Positions 29,802 through 40,282 are shown, numbered from the stretch's first letter. The stretch: DNA of 64,000 nucleotides from Blasia pusilla (GCA_050084515.1 CM114271.1:3100001-3164000), one strand, 5' to 3'. The notes: a model not told the origin generated them from the sequence alone. Program-made: numbers and translations.

Positions 29802-31157
29802 TTGGAGGGTATTGTTTCTACTATGGATTCTCCTATGCATGAGGAGGTAGAGGAGGTCCCTAGTTTTGCAGCAGTGGCATCCTCATTGTTTGATGTGCCA
29901 CTTGGGAGTTCAGGCGGTGCACTACGGCAGGAGGCTGATCGCCTAGTGCAGGAGGCTTGGTGTGAGGTTGTTATACCTCACGAGGAAGAGGACGCCCCAC
30001 ATCGGACTCCTACTTCTAATCCATTTGGGTTATCCCCTTTGGATACTACACCCATTGTATGGCAGTATTTGCCGGAGGGCATTTGTGTGTTAGATCTCTT
30101 TTGTGGGATTAGCACTGGTTTGGCTGCATTGTTGCAAACCGGTATTCGTGTGCGGAGATACGTGTATGTGGAGCAAGATGAGATGGCCCATAGAGTCTCA
30201 TCCCGACATATTGGTCAGTTGATGCGGAAATATCCTAAGTTGTTGCCGCCATCAGCTATTCGTGGGTACCAGCGTGCTTTGCCGTCACACATTGCATTGT
30301 TGGGGGCGCATGACCTTGAGAGGGTTAGTCTTGTGGATTTGGTGATTGTTGGATGGCCATGTCAGGGTTATACACGTGTTGGTTGTGGTGAGGGATTACA
30401 CAACCCTAGGTCTCAATTGTTTTGGGAGATGTTGCGGGTGTTACGACATCTTCAGGTTCATCAGGCACGTGCTCCAACTTACATTCTGGAGAATGTTCCA
30501 TTGTTGGGTGACACTCGGACCCGGATGATGGCGAGTGTTCATGAGGTGTGGTCTTGGATTGGACCAGCGGTGTTGTTGGATGCAACGCAAGTTGGCTCGC
30601 GTGCACATCGTCCACGCTTGTGGTGGACAAACTTGTTGCCTAGGGAGGTTCTAAGTTGAGCGTATGATGCAGTACAGCGGGATCCTTTCCTTACAGTGGA
30701 TAGTATCTTGGATACTCGGCGACTTTCTCAGGTGGTGAGGGTTATTGATCGGTCATCCATGGCAGTGGTGAACCGTGTGGGCCAGCCTAGGATGGCACTA
30801 CCCACATTTGTGAGTATTCCCTCGTCATATGCCTACAGGGAAGGTGGTCCCGGGCTTGTATGGGATTCTCATATGCGACAGTTGGTGGAGCCTAACGCTG
30901 ATGAGAGAGAGCGTATGATGGGATTTGCTACTGGTGTGACAGCGGTTGCACCCATTTCTGAGGCTTCACGACGTCATGTGTTGGGTCAGGCCATGGATCT
31001 GAATTGTTTGACTTGGATTTTGAGTCTTGGTATGGCCGAGCATCGTCGACTTCGGACTATGTCTGTGGGTCTTCCACCCCTTATAATGAGCCCTATGGCT
31101 ACCGGGACAGTAGAGGCATCGGCTGGGGGCGAGGAGAGTAGTATTTTGCATCCTTGA
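29802..31157 (+). pseudogene. DNA cytosine-5 methyltransferase domain, copy B
   Basis: This is the domain that would methylate cytosine in DNA. Motifs are in canonical order: I, VLDLFCGISTGLAAL (about 30,090); IV, IVGWPCQG with the nucleophile Cys codon at 30,360-30,362; VI, ILENVPLLGD with Glu at 30,489; VIII, GSRAHRPRLWWTN (30,597-30,635); then LTVDSILD; and the C-terminal pair ERERMMGFATGV and RRHVLGQAMDLNCLTWIL (motif X-like, to about 31,030). The spacing and the G-F-x...LG..M/S.... end resemble DNMT3/DRM-type enzymes. One TGA (30,657) splits the domain; E has CGA there. All catalytic residues are otherwise kept. It lies between protease and RT in the polyprotein. Confidence 0.88.
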
Positions 31158-31304
31158 AGTAAATGGGATGTAATGGCTAGGCATGTGGAGTTGGTTGCTC
31201 ATGCTGGTGGAGGAGTTATTTGCTCACGTGATGGTGTAGCTAAGGGTGTACTATCTTGTGAGGGGATTGCGTAGCAGCCAATAGCATCATCCTCTCTCTC
31301 TAAT

Positions 31305-32299
31305 GTGCCAGTGGAGGAGACTTGGGAGCCATTACTTGGGCCCAAGCTTACGGGAGGTGAGAAACGACGCTTGACAAAGTTCCTACGTGCTTATAGGAGT
31401 TGTTTTGCCTTTAGCATGAAGGAGTTGTGTGCTTTGGTTGGACCCGGTATACGGATTGATTTGGCTAGTGATACGCCAATCTTCCGTCATCCCTATCGAT
31501 ATAGTGATATGGAGAGGGACCTCATTCAGAGTAGGACATTGGACCTTTTGGAAGCTGGATTAGTGGAGTTGTTGCATGGAGAGTATGCATCAGCCACTGT
31601 CATGCTTGCTAAAAAGGATGTGCATGGCTACTACACGGATAGGCGGATGTGTGGAAATTACCGTCTTATCAATCCGCAGACCAAGGCTGATAGGTATGCC
31701 ATGCCTACACTTGAGGAGATCTTTGATGTGGTGGGACAGGCAAAGATTTTCAGTACTTTGGATCTTCGGGCGGGATACCATCAGTTGCCGATTCGAGAGA
31801 GTGACAAGGCCAAGACAACATTTTTGGGTGTCAACTCTCATGGCAAGGATTGTTTGTACCAATGGAAATTCTTACCCTTTGGGTTGAAGAATGCACCTGC
31901 CGAGTTTCATAGAGTGATGGACAGGATCCTAGCAGGGTTAGATTTTTTCGGTGTTACATTGATGATATCTTGGTGTTCAGTAACACGGTGGAGGAGCATT
32001 AGATACATTTGCAGATTGTGTTTGAGCGGTTGAAAGCTCATGGTCTACGTTTGCATCCAGGAAAGTGTAAGTTCTTCCATGAGGATGTTGAGTACTTGGG
32101 TCGTGTGATCTATCCAAGTGGTTTGGGAGTTCAGCAAGCAAAGATGGAAGCTATTGCACTTATTCCTCGTCCGGTAGATGTGAGTAGAGTTCGGGCATTC
32201 ATGGGATTGGCGAACTACTATCAGAGGTATGTGAAGGGATTTAGTGCTATGGCAAAGCCTTTGAACCAATTGTTGAAATCAGATCAGAAGTGGCACTAG
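31305..32299 (+). pseudogene. Reverse transcriptase, copy B
   Basis: This copies element RNA to DNA. It starts PVEETWEPLLGPKLTGGEKRRLTKFL, then IRIDLASDTPIFRHPYRYSDMER, the fingers motif MLAKKDVHGYYTDRRMCGNYRLIN, PTLEEIFDVVGQAKIFSTLDLRAGYHQL (first catalytic Asp) and FLPFGLKNAPAEFHRVMD. A one-base shift at about 31,950 moves the active-site YIDDI into another frame. The thumb block GLRLHPGKCKFFHEDVEYLGRVIYP and ANYYQRYVKGFSAMAKPLNQLLK follow from 32,009. Stop TAG at 32,297. Typical Ty3/gypsy RT. Confidence 0.88.
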
Positions 32300-32323
32300 G
32301 GAGATGATCAGGAGAGAGCTTTT

Positions 32324-32960
32324 GTGGAGCTCAAGGCCCAGTTGGTGGCGGCGCCTATCTTGAGGAGACCTATCAAAGGACGCCCATTTCAGTTACACAA
32401 TGATTGGAATAGGTTGGTACTTGGAGCGGTGTTGACACAACATGATGATGAGCACATGGAGTTTATGGTGGCCTATGCAAGTCGTTCGAATAATGCAGCG
32501 GAGTCGCGCTATAGTTCATATGAGGGAGAGTGCTTGGCAGTAGTGTGGGTTGTGGCACACCTTAGGTGTTACTTGTTTGGCACACAGTTTACCCTTGTTA
32601 CTGATCACCACCCGCTCAAGTGGTTGATGGAGTCTGACAAGCTTGCAGGGAAGCTTGCACGGTGGGCTCTTATTTTACAGGAGTATGACTTCCAGGTGGT
32701 ACATAAACTTGGAGTTGCCAACCTTGATGCTGATGGGTTGAGTAGGAACCCATGTACTAGCCAAGAGGATGCAACTTGGGCTAGATGGCATGGCGAGGTT
32801 GATGAGGAGATGGTGCCAGGTTGGCATGCATCCGCCTTTTTATGTTGGTTAGGGGTGGACTCTAGTATGGAGGACCACATGACATCTTACTCTAGCCAGA
32901 GGGTAGATGGCCAGCCTTCAGATCCTAAGGTTGGAGATGGTGGTATGGATCAGCGTGATA
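32324..32960 (+). pseudogene. RNase H, copy B
   Basis: This degrades the RNA strand of the RNA/DNA hybrid. It reads ERAFVELKAQLVAAPILRRP upstream, LHNDWNRLVLGAVLTQHDD (the catalytic Asp usually in T-D-A/W-S appears as N-D-W), YSSYEGECLAVVWVVAHLRCYLFGTQFTLVTDHHPLKWLM and NLDADGLSRNPC. The last block is the usual RNase H end. The open frame continues into the integrase. Confidence 0.85.
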
Positions 32961-34058
32961 TTCATGATGATGCGTTGATGTTGGAGTTCCTATGGACCAG
33001 TAGGGTGCCAGGCATAGTGAGTGCTAAGGAGCGAGACCGTATTCTTCAATGTGCTAAGAGGTATCACTCGGAGGGAACACATATTCTCCATGTGTGGGAG
33101 GATGGTAGAGTACGAGTAGTGCCCCATTTGGCTCAGAGAGAGCGCATTGTGCGACATGGCCATGAGGAGTTGGGACATTTTGGGGTGAAGCGTACGTATA
33201 ACTTACTCCTTGGTCAGTATTGGTGGCGTGGCATGCATACTCAGGTGCAGCAGTTGGTGTCACATTGTATGGTTTGTGACCGGGTGAGGGCATCATTCAA
33301 TGCCCCTACACCACAGTTACACCCCTTGCCTATTATGGGGTTGGATTACCGTTGGAGTGTGGACTTTGCGGGACCTTTATCGTTGACTGTACGACATCAT
33401 CGATATGTGTTGGTGATGGTGGAGCACTTCTCTAAGTGGATTGAGTTGGTGGCATTACTTGACAAGGCAAGTGAGGGAACGGCGTATGCGTTTCTTGATA
33501 GAGTGCTTAGTCATTTTGGTGCACCACCAAGTGAAGTCGATCGACGACCAGGGTCTGAGTTTGGGGGGTAAGTTTCAGGTCTTGTGTGACAAGGCGTTGA
33601 TTGATCATCGAACCATGTCTCAAGATCATCTAGAGGCGGATGGTTTGGTTGAGCATGTGATTCAGACGGTGAAGAGGGCATTGCGCAAGTATGGCCTACA
33701 AAAGGGGCATCTTGGAGACTGGAATATTCAGTTGTCATGGTTAGCCATGGGGTATAGGTTTAGTCGCCAAGCATCCTTGGCTTCCTTCTCACCTTATTTT
33801 CCGTTATACGGCCGAGATCCAGACTTGCCAGCATCAATTTATCGGGAGTCTAGTGAGGTGGTGAACCTTGATGACCCAGAGATGTGGATGAGAGTGTGTT
33901 CTCAGCGGGCAGAGTTCTTTCGGAGAGTTATGCCAACAGCCTTTGAGAATCTTGCCATTGCTCAACAGAGGGATACGTTACGGTATGCAACTATTCAGGG
34001 AAGAGGTTATCGACCATCGATTCGTAGGTTCCATGTGGGGGACTATGTCTATTTGTAA
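32961..34058 (+). pseudogene. Integrase, copy B
   Basis: The HHCC finger reads HGHEELGHFGVKRTYNLL ... CMVCDRVRASF (33,160-33,300). Core: first Asp in YRWSVDFAGPLSL (33,350-33,385). The second Asp block (V-L-T-D-Q-G in copy C) is damaged by a shift at about 33,530. The Glu block is at 33,626-33,660 (HLEADGLVEHVIQTV). After the core come RFSRQASLASFSPYFPLYGRDP and the family's conserved LNLDDP-, FENLAIAQ- and RRFHVGDYVYL blocks, the latter like the GPY/F-region strand of gypsy integrases. Stop TAA at 34,056. Confidence 0.85.
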
Positions 34059-34073
34059 CAGATTGCACCGACA

Positions 34074-34403
34074 ATGTTGGATGTGACGGCAAGACGCACT
34101 ATTTTACGAGTGCGAGAGGTGTTAGCTTCTGGAGTTCTCATGTTGGAGGGTCGTGATGGAGTTGTTTGGAAGGACCATGTGCGTAATCGTGCGTCATGTC
34201 ATCTTCCAAATGTGGATGGTACTGTTGACCCAAGCTTAGCCATGATACGTGCTAGCTTGAGATGCATGTTGAGTGGGTCTGCTGGTAACGCAGCCCGTAT
34301 GTCGGTGTGTGATCGGTGTTCTAGGGGTTGGCACATGATGTGTTTGACTCCACATATGGATGTTGTTCCTACTGGAAGGTGGGTTTGTCCTCGATGTACT
34401 TAG
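34074..34403 (+). pseudogene. C-terminal extension with PHD finger, copy B
   Basis: This extends the integrase. ILRVREVLASGVLMLEGRDGVVWKDHVRN is a small barrel-like module, followed by a C4HC3 PHD zinc finger (34,262-34,400): LRCMLSGS, MSVCDRCSRGWHMMC and GRWVCPRC. The second ligand, Cys in copy C (CMLC), is Ser here, so the B finger is probably weakened. PHD fingers read histone H3 tails. In chromoviruses a chromodomain occupies this position, so a role in choosing insertion sites is a natural inference. Confidence 0.82.
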
Positions 34404-34575
34404 GAGAGGTAGATGAATTGATCTTTGCATTATATGGATTACGGATGTGCGAGTAACGATGGGGCAACCTAGCACCCGGCCTTCTGATTCGTGCACCCAC
34501 GAAGGTGTATAGCATGTAGTAGATGTATAGGGCTATCTAGGAGTTAGAGGGACCTAACCGCCAGTTAGGGGGACG
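34404..34575 (+). other. 3' non-coding region with polypurine-like tract, copy B
   Basis: This is conserved among copies A, B and C (CGATGGGGC...CACCCGGCCTTCT, then GTTAGAGGGACCTAACC). It ends in a G-rich tract, TTAGGGGGACGA, right before the T1 block. In LTR elements such a tract primes plus-strand synthesis. Confidence 0.55.
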
Positions 34576-35158
34576 AGTTGTGGTACACTTGTGTTTGTGT
34601 ATGCTCTCGTCTATGTTATGTATGTATGTGAATATGGTCTGTCAGCGATGTACGTTGTATGACGATGTGGATTCGCATGACAACTATCATGACCATACGG
34701 ATAATTTTGTAGAGTATAGTGTGCTAGTAGAGGCCATACCTTGTGTAGGGCCATAGTGTCTAGGTAGAGATGCGGTTTCATACATAGGGTTGGGAGTTAC
34801 TCAGTTGAGGGTGACTTTTCCAGTAGGGCCCGCTCTTAGGTTGGAGGATATAGTGTGGAGTGCACTCAAAGCACAGTTAATTCTTTGAGTTGAGCCTGTT
34901 GCGTTGGGAGTAAGCCTTGGTAGTGAGTAGAGCTCTTGGCTATGGTGGTTCCTACAAGCTTCGACCTGGATTCTCCCATCGTGGAGTGGGTTTGGCTCGA
35001 TTGTATATGATTCTATATGTATTTTATGACAATAGGTTTTTCACGGATTTCAGTTGTGGTACACTTGTGTTTGTGTATGCTCTCGTCTATGTTATGTATG
35101 TATGTGAGTATGGTATGTCAGCGATGTATGTTGTATGACGATGTGGATTCGCACGACA
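34576..35158 (+). repeat. Right terminal T1-L2-T2 structure of copy B
   Basis: T1 is 34,576-34,682, L2 is 34,685-35,051 (same as L1 at the left end), and T2 is 35,052-35,158. T1 and T2 are 107 bp each and differ at a handful of sites. Two bases (AC) lie between the end of T1 (...CATGACA) and the start of L2 (TATCATGACC). The left end has only L. This is an A1-ORFs-B1-A2-B2 pattern, not a simple pair of LTRs. Confidence 0.8.
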
Positions 35159-35162
35159 GGAT

Positions 35163-36101
35163 CTCTTTGACTCAATTGAACGCTTTATCCACTTCCTCGG
35201 TCTATGTAGTGTTGGAAAACTTTGTGGTCCAATCCGTGAGAGGTTTCACTATTCCCGAAAATTTCTTCACGTATGTCCGCTAAAACTGGACCGCTCTGAT
35301 GAACCTCCCCATCCCCTTCATAGTGGAAGGCGGTTCCCATTCGGCAATTGTGCTTACCTTTTCCATCTCTGGACTCGTTCCATTTGCGCTAACCACATGC
35401 CCCAAGAACTTGATCTTCGTCAAACCAAACTCACTCTTATCCGCATTTGCATATAGCTTGTTCGCCCTGAGTTTCTCAAACACTGTCTTCAAATGTTGAG
35501 CGTGCTCCTCTAGTGTTTTCGAATAGATGATTATGTCATAAATATAGATGATCACAAACTCATCCGTTTCCTTATGAAAGATGGAGTTCATCAAAGTAGT
35601 GAACGTTGGAGGCGCATTACAAAGACCGAAAGGCATTATCACAAACTTGAACGAACCGTATCTCGTTCTACACGCATACTTCTCTACATCCGCTTCGGTA
35701 ATCCGAATCTGATAATATCCTGATTTCAGGTCAATCCGGCTGAAATACTTGGCACGTGCCAATCGATCAAAGAGTTCATCCATCCTTGGGAGAGGATAGT
35801 TGTTCCTTACCGTCACTTTATTCAGCGCCCGGTAATCAACACAGAGTCTCAACTTCCCATCCTTCTTCTTCACAAAGAGGACGGGCGCCCCACTAGGTGG
35901 CTTGCTAGTTCGGATGTAACCCCTCTCTAGGAGTTCACCCAACTTTTTCTTCAACTCAGCAGGTTCCTCTTGATTCAACTTATATGGTGCTTTTGAAGGT
36001 GGTTGAGATCCGGGTATCACCTCAATCTTATGATCAGCCGCCCTATGTGGTGGCAACTCAGTCGGAAACTCCTTAGTCAACACATCTCCAAATTCTTTCA
36101 C
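35163..36101 (-). pseudogene. Reverse transcriptase, element D
   Basis: Reads HRAADHKIEVIPGSQPPSKAPYKL, then LGELLERGYIRTSKPPSGAPVLFVKKKDGKLRLCVDYRALNKVTVRNNYPLPR, DELFDRLARAKYFSRIDLKSGYYQI (first Asp) and MPFGLCNAPPTF. The active site reads YIYD where YIDD is expected, so one catalytic Asp is Tyr. The thumb (KTIKFLGHVVS-like) follows. A stop at 35,280 precedes a further coding-like stretch up to the B insertion at 35,162. Confidence 0.87.
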
Positions 36102-36268
36102 AACTCTCTTGAGTGTTTCAAGGATTCCCCTTGAAGCTGAGTTCTGATCTTTGCATCACGCTCACCCCCATTCCAAACCCTCTTGGATGTCCCTGTGTTT
36201 TTTGGTAACTTAGAAAAACTTTTTGGCTCAAAGGTTTTCTGATGTTGGACTTCATCGTCCCCAATCCG

Positions 36269-37046
36269 CTATGCTAGCTTCAGAAGATCCGCGCACGTCT
36301 CTAGGATGTGAGGCATACGAAAGAGGGACTTTTCGGCGCTCGGTTTGAGTCCACTTAAGAAGATCACCTTTTTCGTATGTTCATCCGTGGAAAGTGCACT
36401 CATGAGTGCACTAAACTCTCGCACATAAGCGCCAAGGGATCCGCTCTGGCGGAACCTCACAACCTCCATGCCATCGCGATACTCCTGATATTCTGGAGTG
36501 AATCGGTTCCCAATCAACTCCTTAAAATCTTCCCAGCTCAACATTTTCCCACGGCCTAGATCTTCTTTATGGTGAGCCTTCCACCAATTGAGAGCGTGAT
36601 CCTTCAGATCCACTACCGCTACAGTCACCTTGTCTTGTTCATCTCCCTTTTTTGCTTTGAAATAAAGTTCGAGTTCCGTTAGAAACTTGCTCACTTTCCG
36701 AGAACGCCCCATTCCTGTGAATGGCGTTGGAAAATTTCTTACAAAGCTTCTTGCCGGAACTAGAGGCTCCATTTGACTTGAATTCCATTATCACCTTGCT
36801 CTGTTCGGCCATCTGATCCGCCATCACCTTCATCAATCCCATCATTTGGATATAAAAGGCCGGATCGATTGAGTTTGGAACTGAAGGTCCCGCGGAAAGA
36901 TTTTCGGTTGAAACATCCTCATGTCTGGGACTCGGCACTTCGAGAGTCGCAATTTCCATCTCTGGCTCTCGGTCCGTCATTGATTCGTCTCTTGGCTTTT
37001 TTGCTTTGACTCGCGGTTTCCTCGGTTCTTCGCCCTTGGTCGCCAT
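36269..37046 (-). pseudogene. Gag, element D
   Basis: It starts MATKGEEPRKPRVKAKKPRDES (ATG at 37,046), with a Met-rich helix (IQMMGLMKVMADQMAEQSKV). After a frame break it carries the gypsy capsid core VSKFLTELELYFKAK, VTVAVVDLKDHALNWWKAHH, SWEDFKELIGNRFTPEYQEYRDGMEVVRFRQSGSLGAYVREFSAL and KKVIFLSGLKP. It ends at 36,269 without a visible CCHC knuckle, and RT follows after only about 170 bases. The nucleocapsid and protease parts are therefore deleted. Confidence 0.83.
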
Positions 37047-37183
37047 TCGCGAGTCTTCACTTTCTCATATCTCCTCCTCGCCTCTTGTGTTCCTCCTCAG
37101 ACGTCGCGATATTTTGGCTACCTTGAGTTCTCCCCAAACGTCCACATCTTCTACGACCCCAATTTCACGCTCATCAAGGATTA

Positions 37184-37195
37184 GCTCTGACACCA
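37184..37195 (-). other. Primer-binding site of element D
   Basis: On the minus strand this reads TGGTGTCAGAGC, one base off the usual initiator-Met tRNA complement, directly behind the LTR end. It sets the 5' end of D. Confidence 0.75.
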
Positions 37196-37196
37196 C

Positions 37197-37487
37197 GTGT
37201 CGTGCGCCTACTCTCCTTGAACGCTAATCTTGTTGTTGCGGAAGCGTACGTTCAGTAGGTCACGCTCTCAACGCTGATCTGCATCCAAACACGCACTCTG
37301 GTTAGTCAGGTCTTGGATCAATCAGCCGGATAACTTTCCAAGTTCTCCTCTCGGACTCTCATCAAGCTCACCCTTCCTAGTTTCGCAGTTTACAACACGG
37401 GTAAGTCTCGAAAGACTTGGGACAAACTTTCTGGTCGGTTCAGGAACCTGAAATCGCGTTTCGCGCCTGGTTATGAGGGTCACGATA
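37197..37487 (-). repeat. 5' LTR of element D
   Basis: On the minus strand it starts TATCGTGACCC at 37,487 and ends ...GGCGCACGACAC next to the primer-binding site. Its R-U5 side matches 19,464-19,711 in inverted orientation. It is shorter than the U3-bearing copy at 22,062-22,831, so an internal deletion is likely. Confidence 0.75.
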
Positions 37488-37492
37488 GGTAT
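37488..37492 (+). repeat. Target duplication GGTAT of element D in copia F
   Basis: GGTAT lies between the D LTR and the resumed copia reading frame. The matching copy is ATACC at 19,712-19,716, inside the inverted segment. Confidence 0.75.
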
Positions 37493-39850
37493 ACTTTTTG
37501 AAAGCCAAGTCAGAGGTATTCTCAGTGTTCCAAACATTTAGAGTTCTAGTAGAGAAGCAGACTAGACAACACATTCTGAAATTACGTTGTGATGGAGGAG
37601 GAGAATATCTTTCAACAAAGTTTGATGACTATTTACATCAGAATGGCATCCAACGTCAAGTGACTTGCCGCTACACTTCACAACAAAATGGAGTGGTTGA
37701 GAGGAAAAATTGACATATTTCTGAAGCGGCACGAGCTATGTTGAATGAGAAGAACATGCCTAAGGTGTATTGGGCAGAGGATGTAGCATGTGCCGTCTTC
37801 TTAATCAACCGAACTCCAACATCAGGAGTTCATGATAAAACTCCATTCAAAGTCTTCACAGGAAGTAAACCTGATTTTCCTTCTTGAAAGTATTTGGCTG
37901 TATATGTTACGCTCGTGTTCCTTCTGAGAGACGTCAGAAATTATACCCCAAGTTTGAAAGATGTATCTTCATTGGCTATGCTGATGGAACTAAGGGATGT
38001 AAGTGCTACATTCCATCCTCTAGGCAGCTAATTATTAGTCGGGATGTTGTCTTTGATGAGCTAAAGTCATGGTATGCTCCATATGAGCCTATTCCACCTC
38101 TAAACTTGTCTGTTGAGGGGGAGAATATGACTATAAACCAACAGAAATTATCTTCAACTTCCCCAAGTACTAGTGCATGATTAGGAGAGGTCCTAGATTC
38201 ATCCATTAAATCTGTGAGTCCATGGACGAGAAGAGTACATATTCAGTCTGTTAACATTAGTTAGAGCTTGAGTCATAGGCATCTACCTCAGAACAACAAC
38301 TTTGTAGATCAAATAGAGTTACACATCCAGTTCATAGATTCATAAATGAAGGTTTCCTTACGACACATCATGCATATATGATGACTACCCTTCAAGAGCA
38401 GCAGCCAAGTTTTTTTAAAGAAGCTGCGAGTAAAGCCGAATGGATTGAAGCTATGGGGGAAGAGCTTGCTCCATTAAGACATCAACAAACATGAGAGCTG
38501 GTTGATATACTTTCCGATAAGGAAGCTATTGGTTGCAAATGGGTTTACAAAATCAAACGCAATCAAGATGGTACAATGAACAGATACAAAGCGAGATTAG
38601 TGACTAAGGGCTGTGCACAACAATATGGTATCGATTATGAGGAAACATTTAGCCATGTTGCAAAGATGGTGACTACGAGAATAGTGGTTGCAGTTGCAAT
38701 AAGTAAGAAGTGAAGATTACATCACATGGACCTCAAGAATGCCTTCTTGAATGGAGATCTATATGACGAGGTATATATGACTCAACCACCTGGATATGAG
38801 CATCCAAAATTTCCATTTCACGTATGCAAGTTGAAGAAAGCTCTATACGGGCTCAAACAAGCTCCAAGAGCTTGCTATGGCAAGATTACATACGTCCTAC
38901 AAGAGTTAGATTTTAGGGTATGTGATTCTGACTCCTCGTTATATGTCTTGAGAGGACAAGATTATATAGTTCTCATTTTGTTGTATGTTGATGATCTCTT
39001 GATTACTGGGAATATTGAAGAAATGGTACAACAAGTCAAGCTTAAATTACAAGCAGAATTTGATATGAAGGACTTGAGAGAACTCAAGTACTTCCTTGGT
39101 ATTGAGTTTATCAAGGTTGGAGAGAGCATGTGGTTACTACAACGACAATATGCTCTTTATATGCTTTCAAAATATTGTATGACAACTTGTAAGCCAATCT
39201 CTACACCGTTGAACCAGAGTGTGAAGCTAAGAGTGGATGAAGGAGAGTTGCTTGCAGATTCTAATATGTACAGACGCATGGTTTAAAGTTTGATCTATCT
39301 AACTATAACCAAACCAGATTTGAGCTATGTTGTTGGCCTAGTGAGTCAATTTATGCAAGCACCTCGAAAACCTCACCTTGATGTTGTGAGGAGGATTATG
39401 CGGTATGTGAAATTCTCTATTCAATTTGGGCTTCAATTTGAACCTTCTTTGAGTTTTCAATTACAGGGATTCACAGTTGCTGATTGGGCAGGAAGTGTCT
39501 CTGATCGACACTCCACATCTGGTTATTCATTTACTTTGGGAAGCGCAGCTATAAGTTGGGCTTCAAAGAACCAACCTACAATTGCTTTATCTTCAACAGA
39601 GGCTGAGTATAGAGGAGCAACCAATGCAGCATGTGAGGCGGTGTGGTTTCATCGATTACTTGTTGAGATTGATGTTAGTAACTTAGGACCTAGTGTAATA
39701 TATCTAGATAATATAAGTAGCATCAAGCTTGCTAATAACCCTGTGTTTCATGCTCGTACAAAGCATGTTGAGTTGCACTATCATTTTATCAGAGAGAAAG
39801 TGCTTGCAGGAGAAATTGATCTTGTGTATATAGGTACAGATCAGTAAATT
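37493..39850 (+). pseudogene. Copia F, 3' half: integrase, RT, RNase H
   Basis: This continues the copia integrase (KAKSEVFSVFQTFRVLVEKQ, LKLRCDGGGEYLSTKF with the second Asp, QQNGVVERKN with Glu), then NRTPTSGVHDKTPF and the YARVPSERRQKLYPKFERCIFIGYA block. RT follows: KWVYKIKRNQDG (38,540), MDLKNAFLNGDLYDEVYMTQPPGY (38,726) and the active site LLYVDDLLITG (38,980). RNase H is in 39,290-39,847 (ADWAGSVSDRHSTSGYSF and STEAEYRGATNAACEA, ending FIREKVLAGEIDLVYI). Stops at about 37,711, 38,180 and 39,286 disable it. Confidence 0.87.
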
Positions 39851-39974
39851 GCTGGCATCTTTACAAAGGCATTGTAAAGATGTTTGAAATGTTTATAAAA
39901 GATGTTAGAGATAAGTTTTAAATGTTTATAAAAGATTTAGGCGTTAGAGATATCGATATGAGCTTGAGGGGGAG

Positions 39975-40282
39975 TATTGAAGATTGAGTTACAGTCAAGC
40001 TCATGAGACACCTAAATTGCTATATTTGGCACTCATACGAAGTAGGGAAGCTTAATCTTGGTTAGTCAGTTAAGCACGATTATCTTAACCATGGTTAGTT
40101 AATCACAGTTAGGCTAACTCGCGACTATGGTTAAGGATAGGGTTAGGGTTGCTTGTACATACCCTATATAATTGAGAAAAGGACCAGCCTCCACTCATTC
40201 TCTCATTGCAAATTTTGTTCTCCATGGTGGTGTGTGTGTGTGTGTGAGAGTCATTTTCCACCAGTTATGCTTGTTTTCCACA
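39975..40282 (+). repeat. 3' LTR of copia F
   Basis: This lies behind the polypurine tract GAGGGGGAG. It contains TATAATTGAGAAAAGGACC as a likely TATA-bearing promoter side and a (GT)n tract, and ends TTGTTTTCCACA. The U5 side matches 21,926-22,061 inverted. The U3 side is absent from the 5' copy. Confidence 0.75.

Larger units (their letters stand above)
25426..35157 (+). mobile_element. Gypsy copy B with DNA methyltransferase and PHD finger
   Basis: This is the best-preserved member of the family, 9.7 kb. In order: terminal block L1 (25,426-25,792), leader, Gag, unknown region, protease, C5 DNA methyltransferase, RT, RNase H, integrase, PHD finger, polypurine-like tract, T1, L2, T2. It sits in element D with AGGAT duplications. 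About ten stops or frameshifts interrupt the polyprotein, yet each domain is recognisable. The insertion into an already decaying chromovirus shows it was active fairly recently in this genome. Confidence 0.85.
22062..37487 (-). mobile_element. Chromodomain Ty3/gypsy element D (hosting copy B)
   Basis: This is a minus-strand chromovirus-type retroelement. From 5' to 3': LTR (37,487-37,197), primer-binding site (37,195-37,184), gag (37,046-36,269), RT (36,101-~35,163), an insertion of copy B (25,426-35,157), RNase H (25,420-25,144), integrase (25,104-~24,250), chromodomain (about 23,690-23,540), polypurine tract and LTR (22,831-). The protease coding part between gag and RT is missing. It inserted into copia F with a GGTAT duplication. 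All genes are broken by stops or substitutions. Confidence 0.8.
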
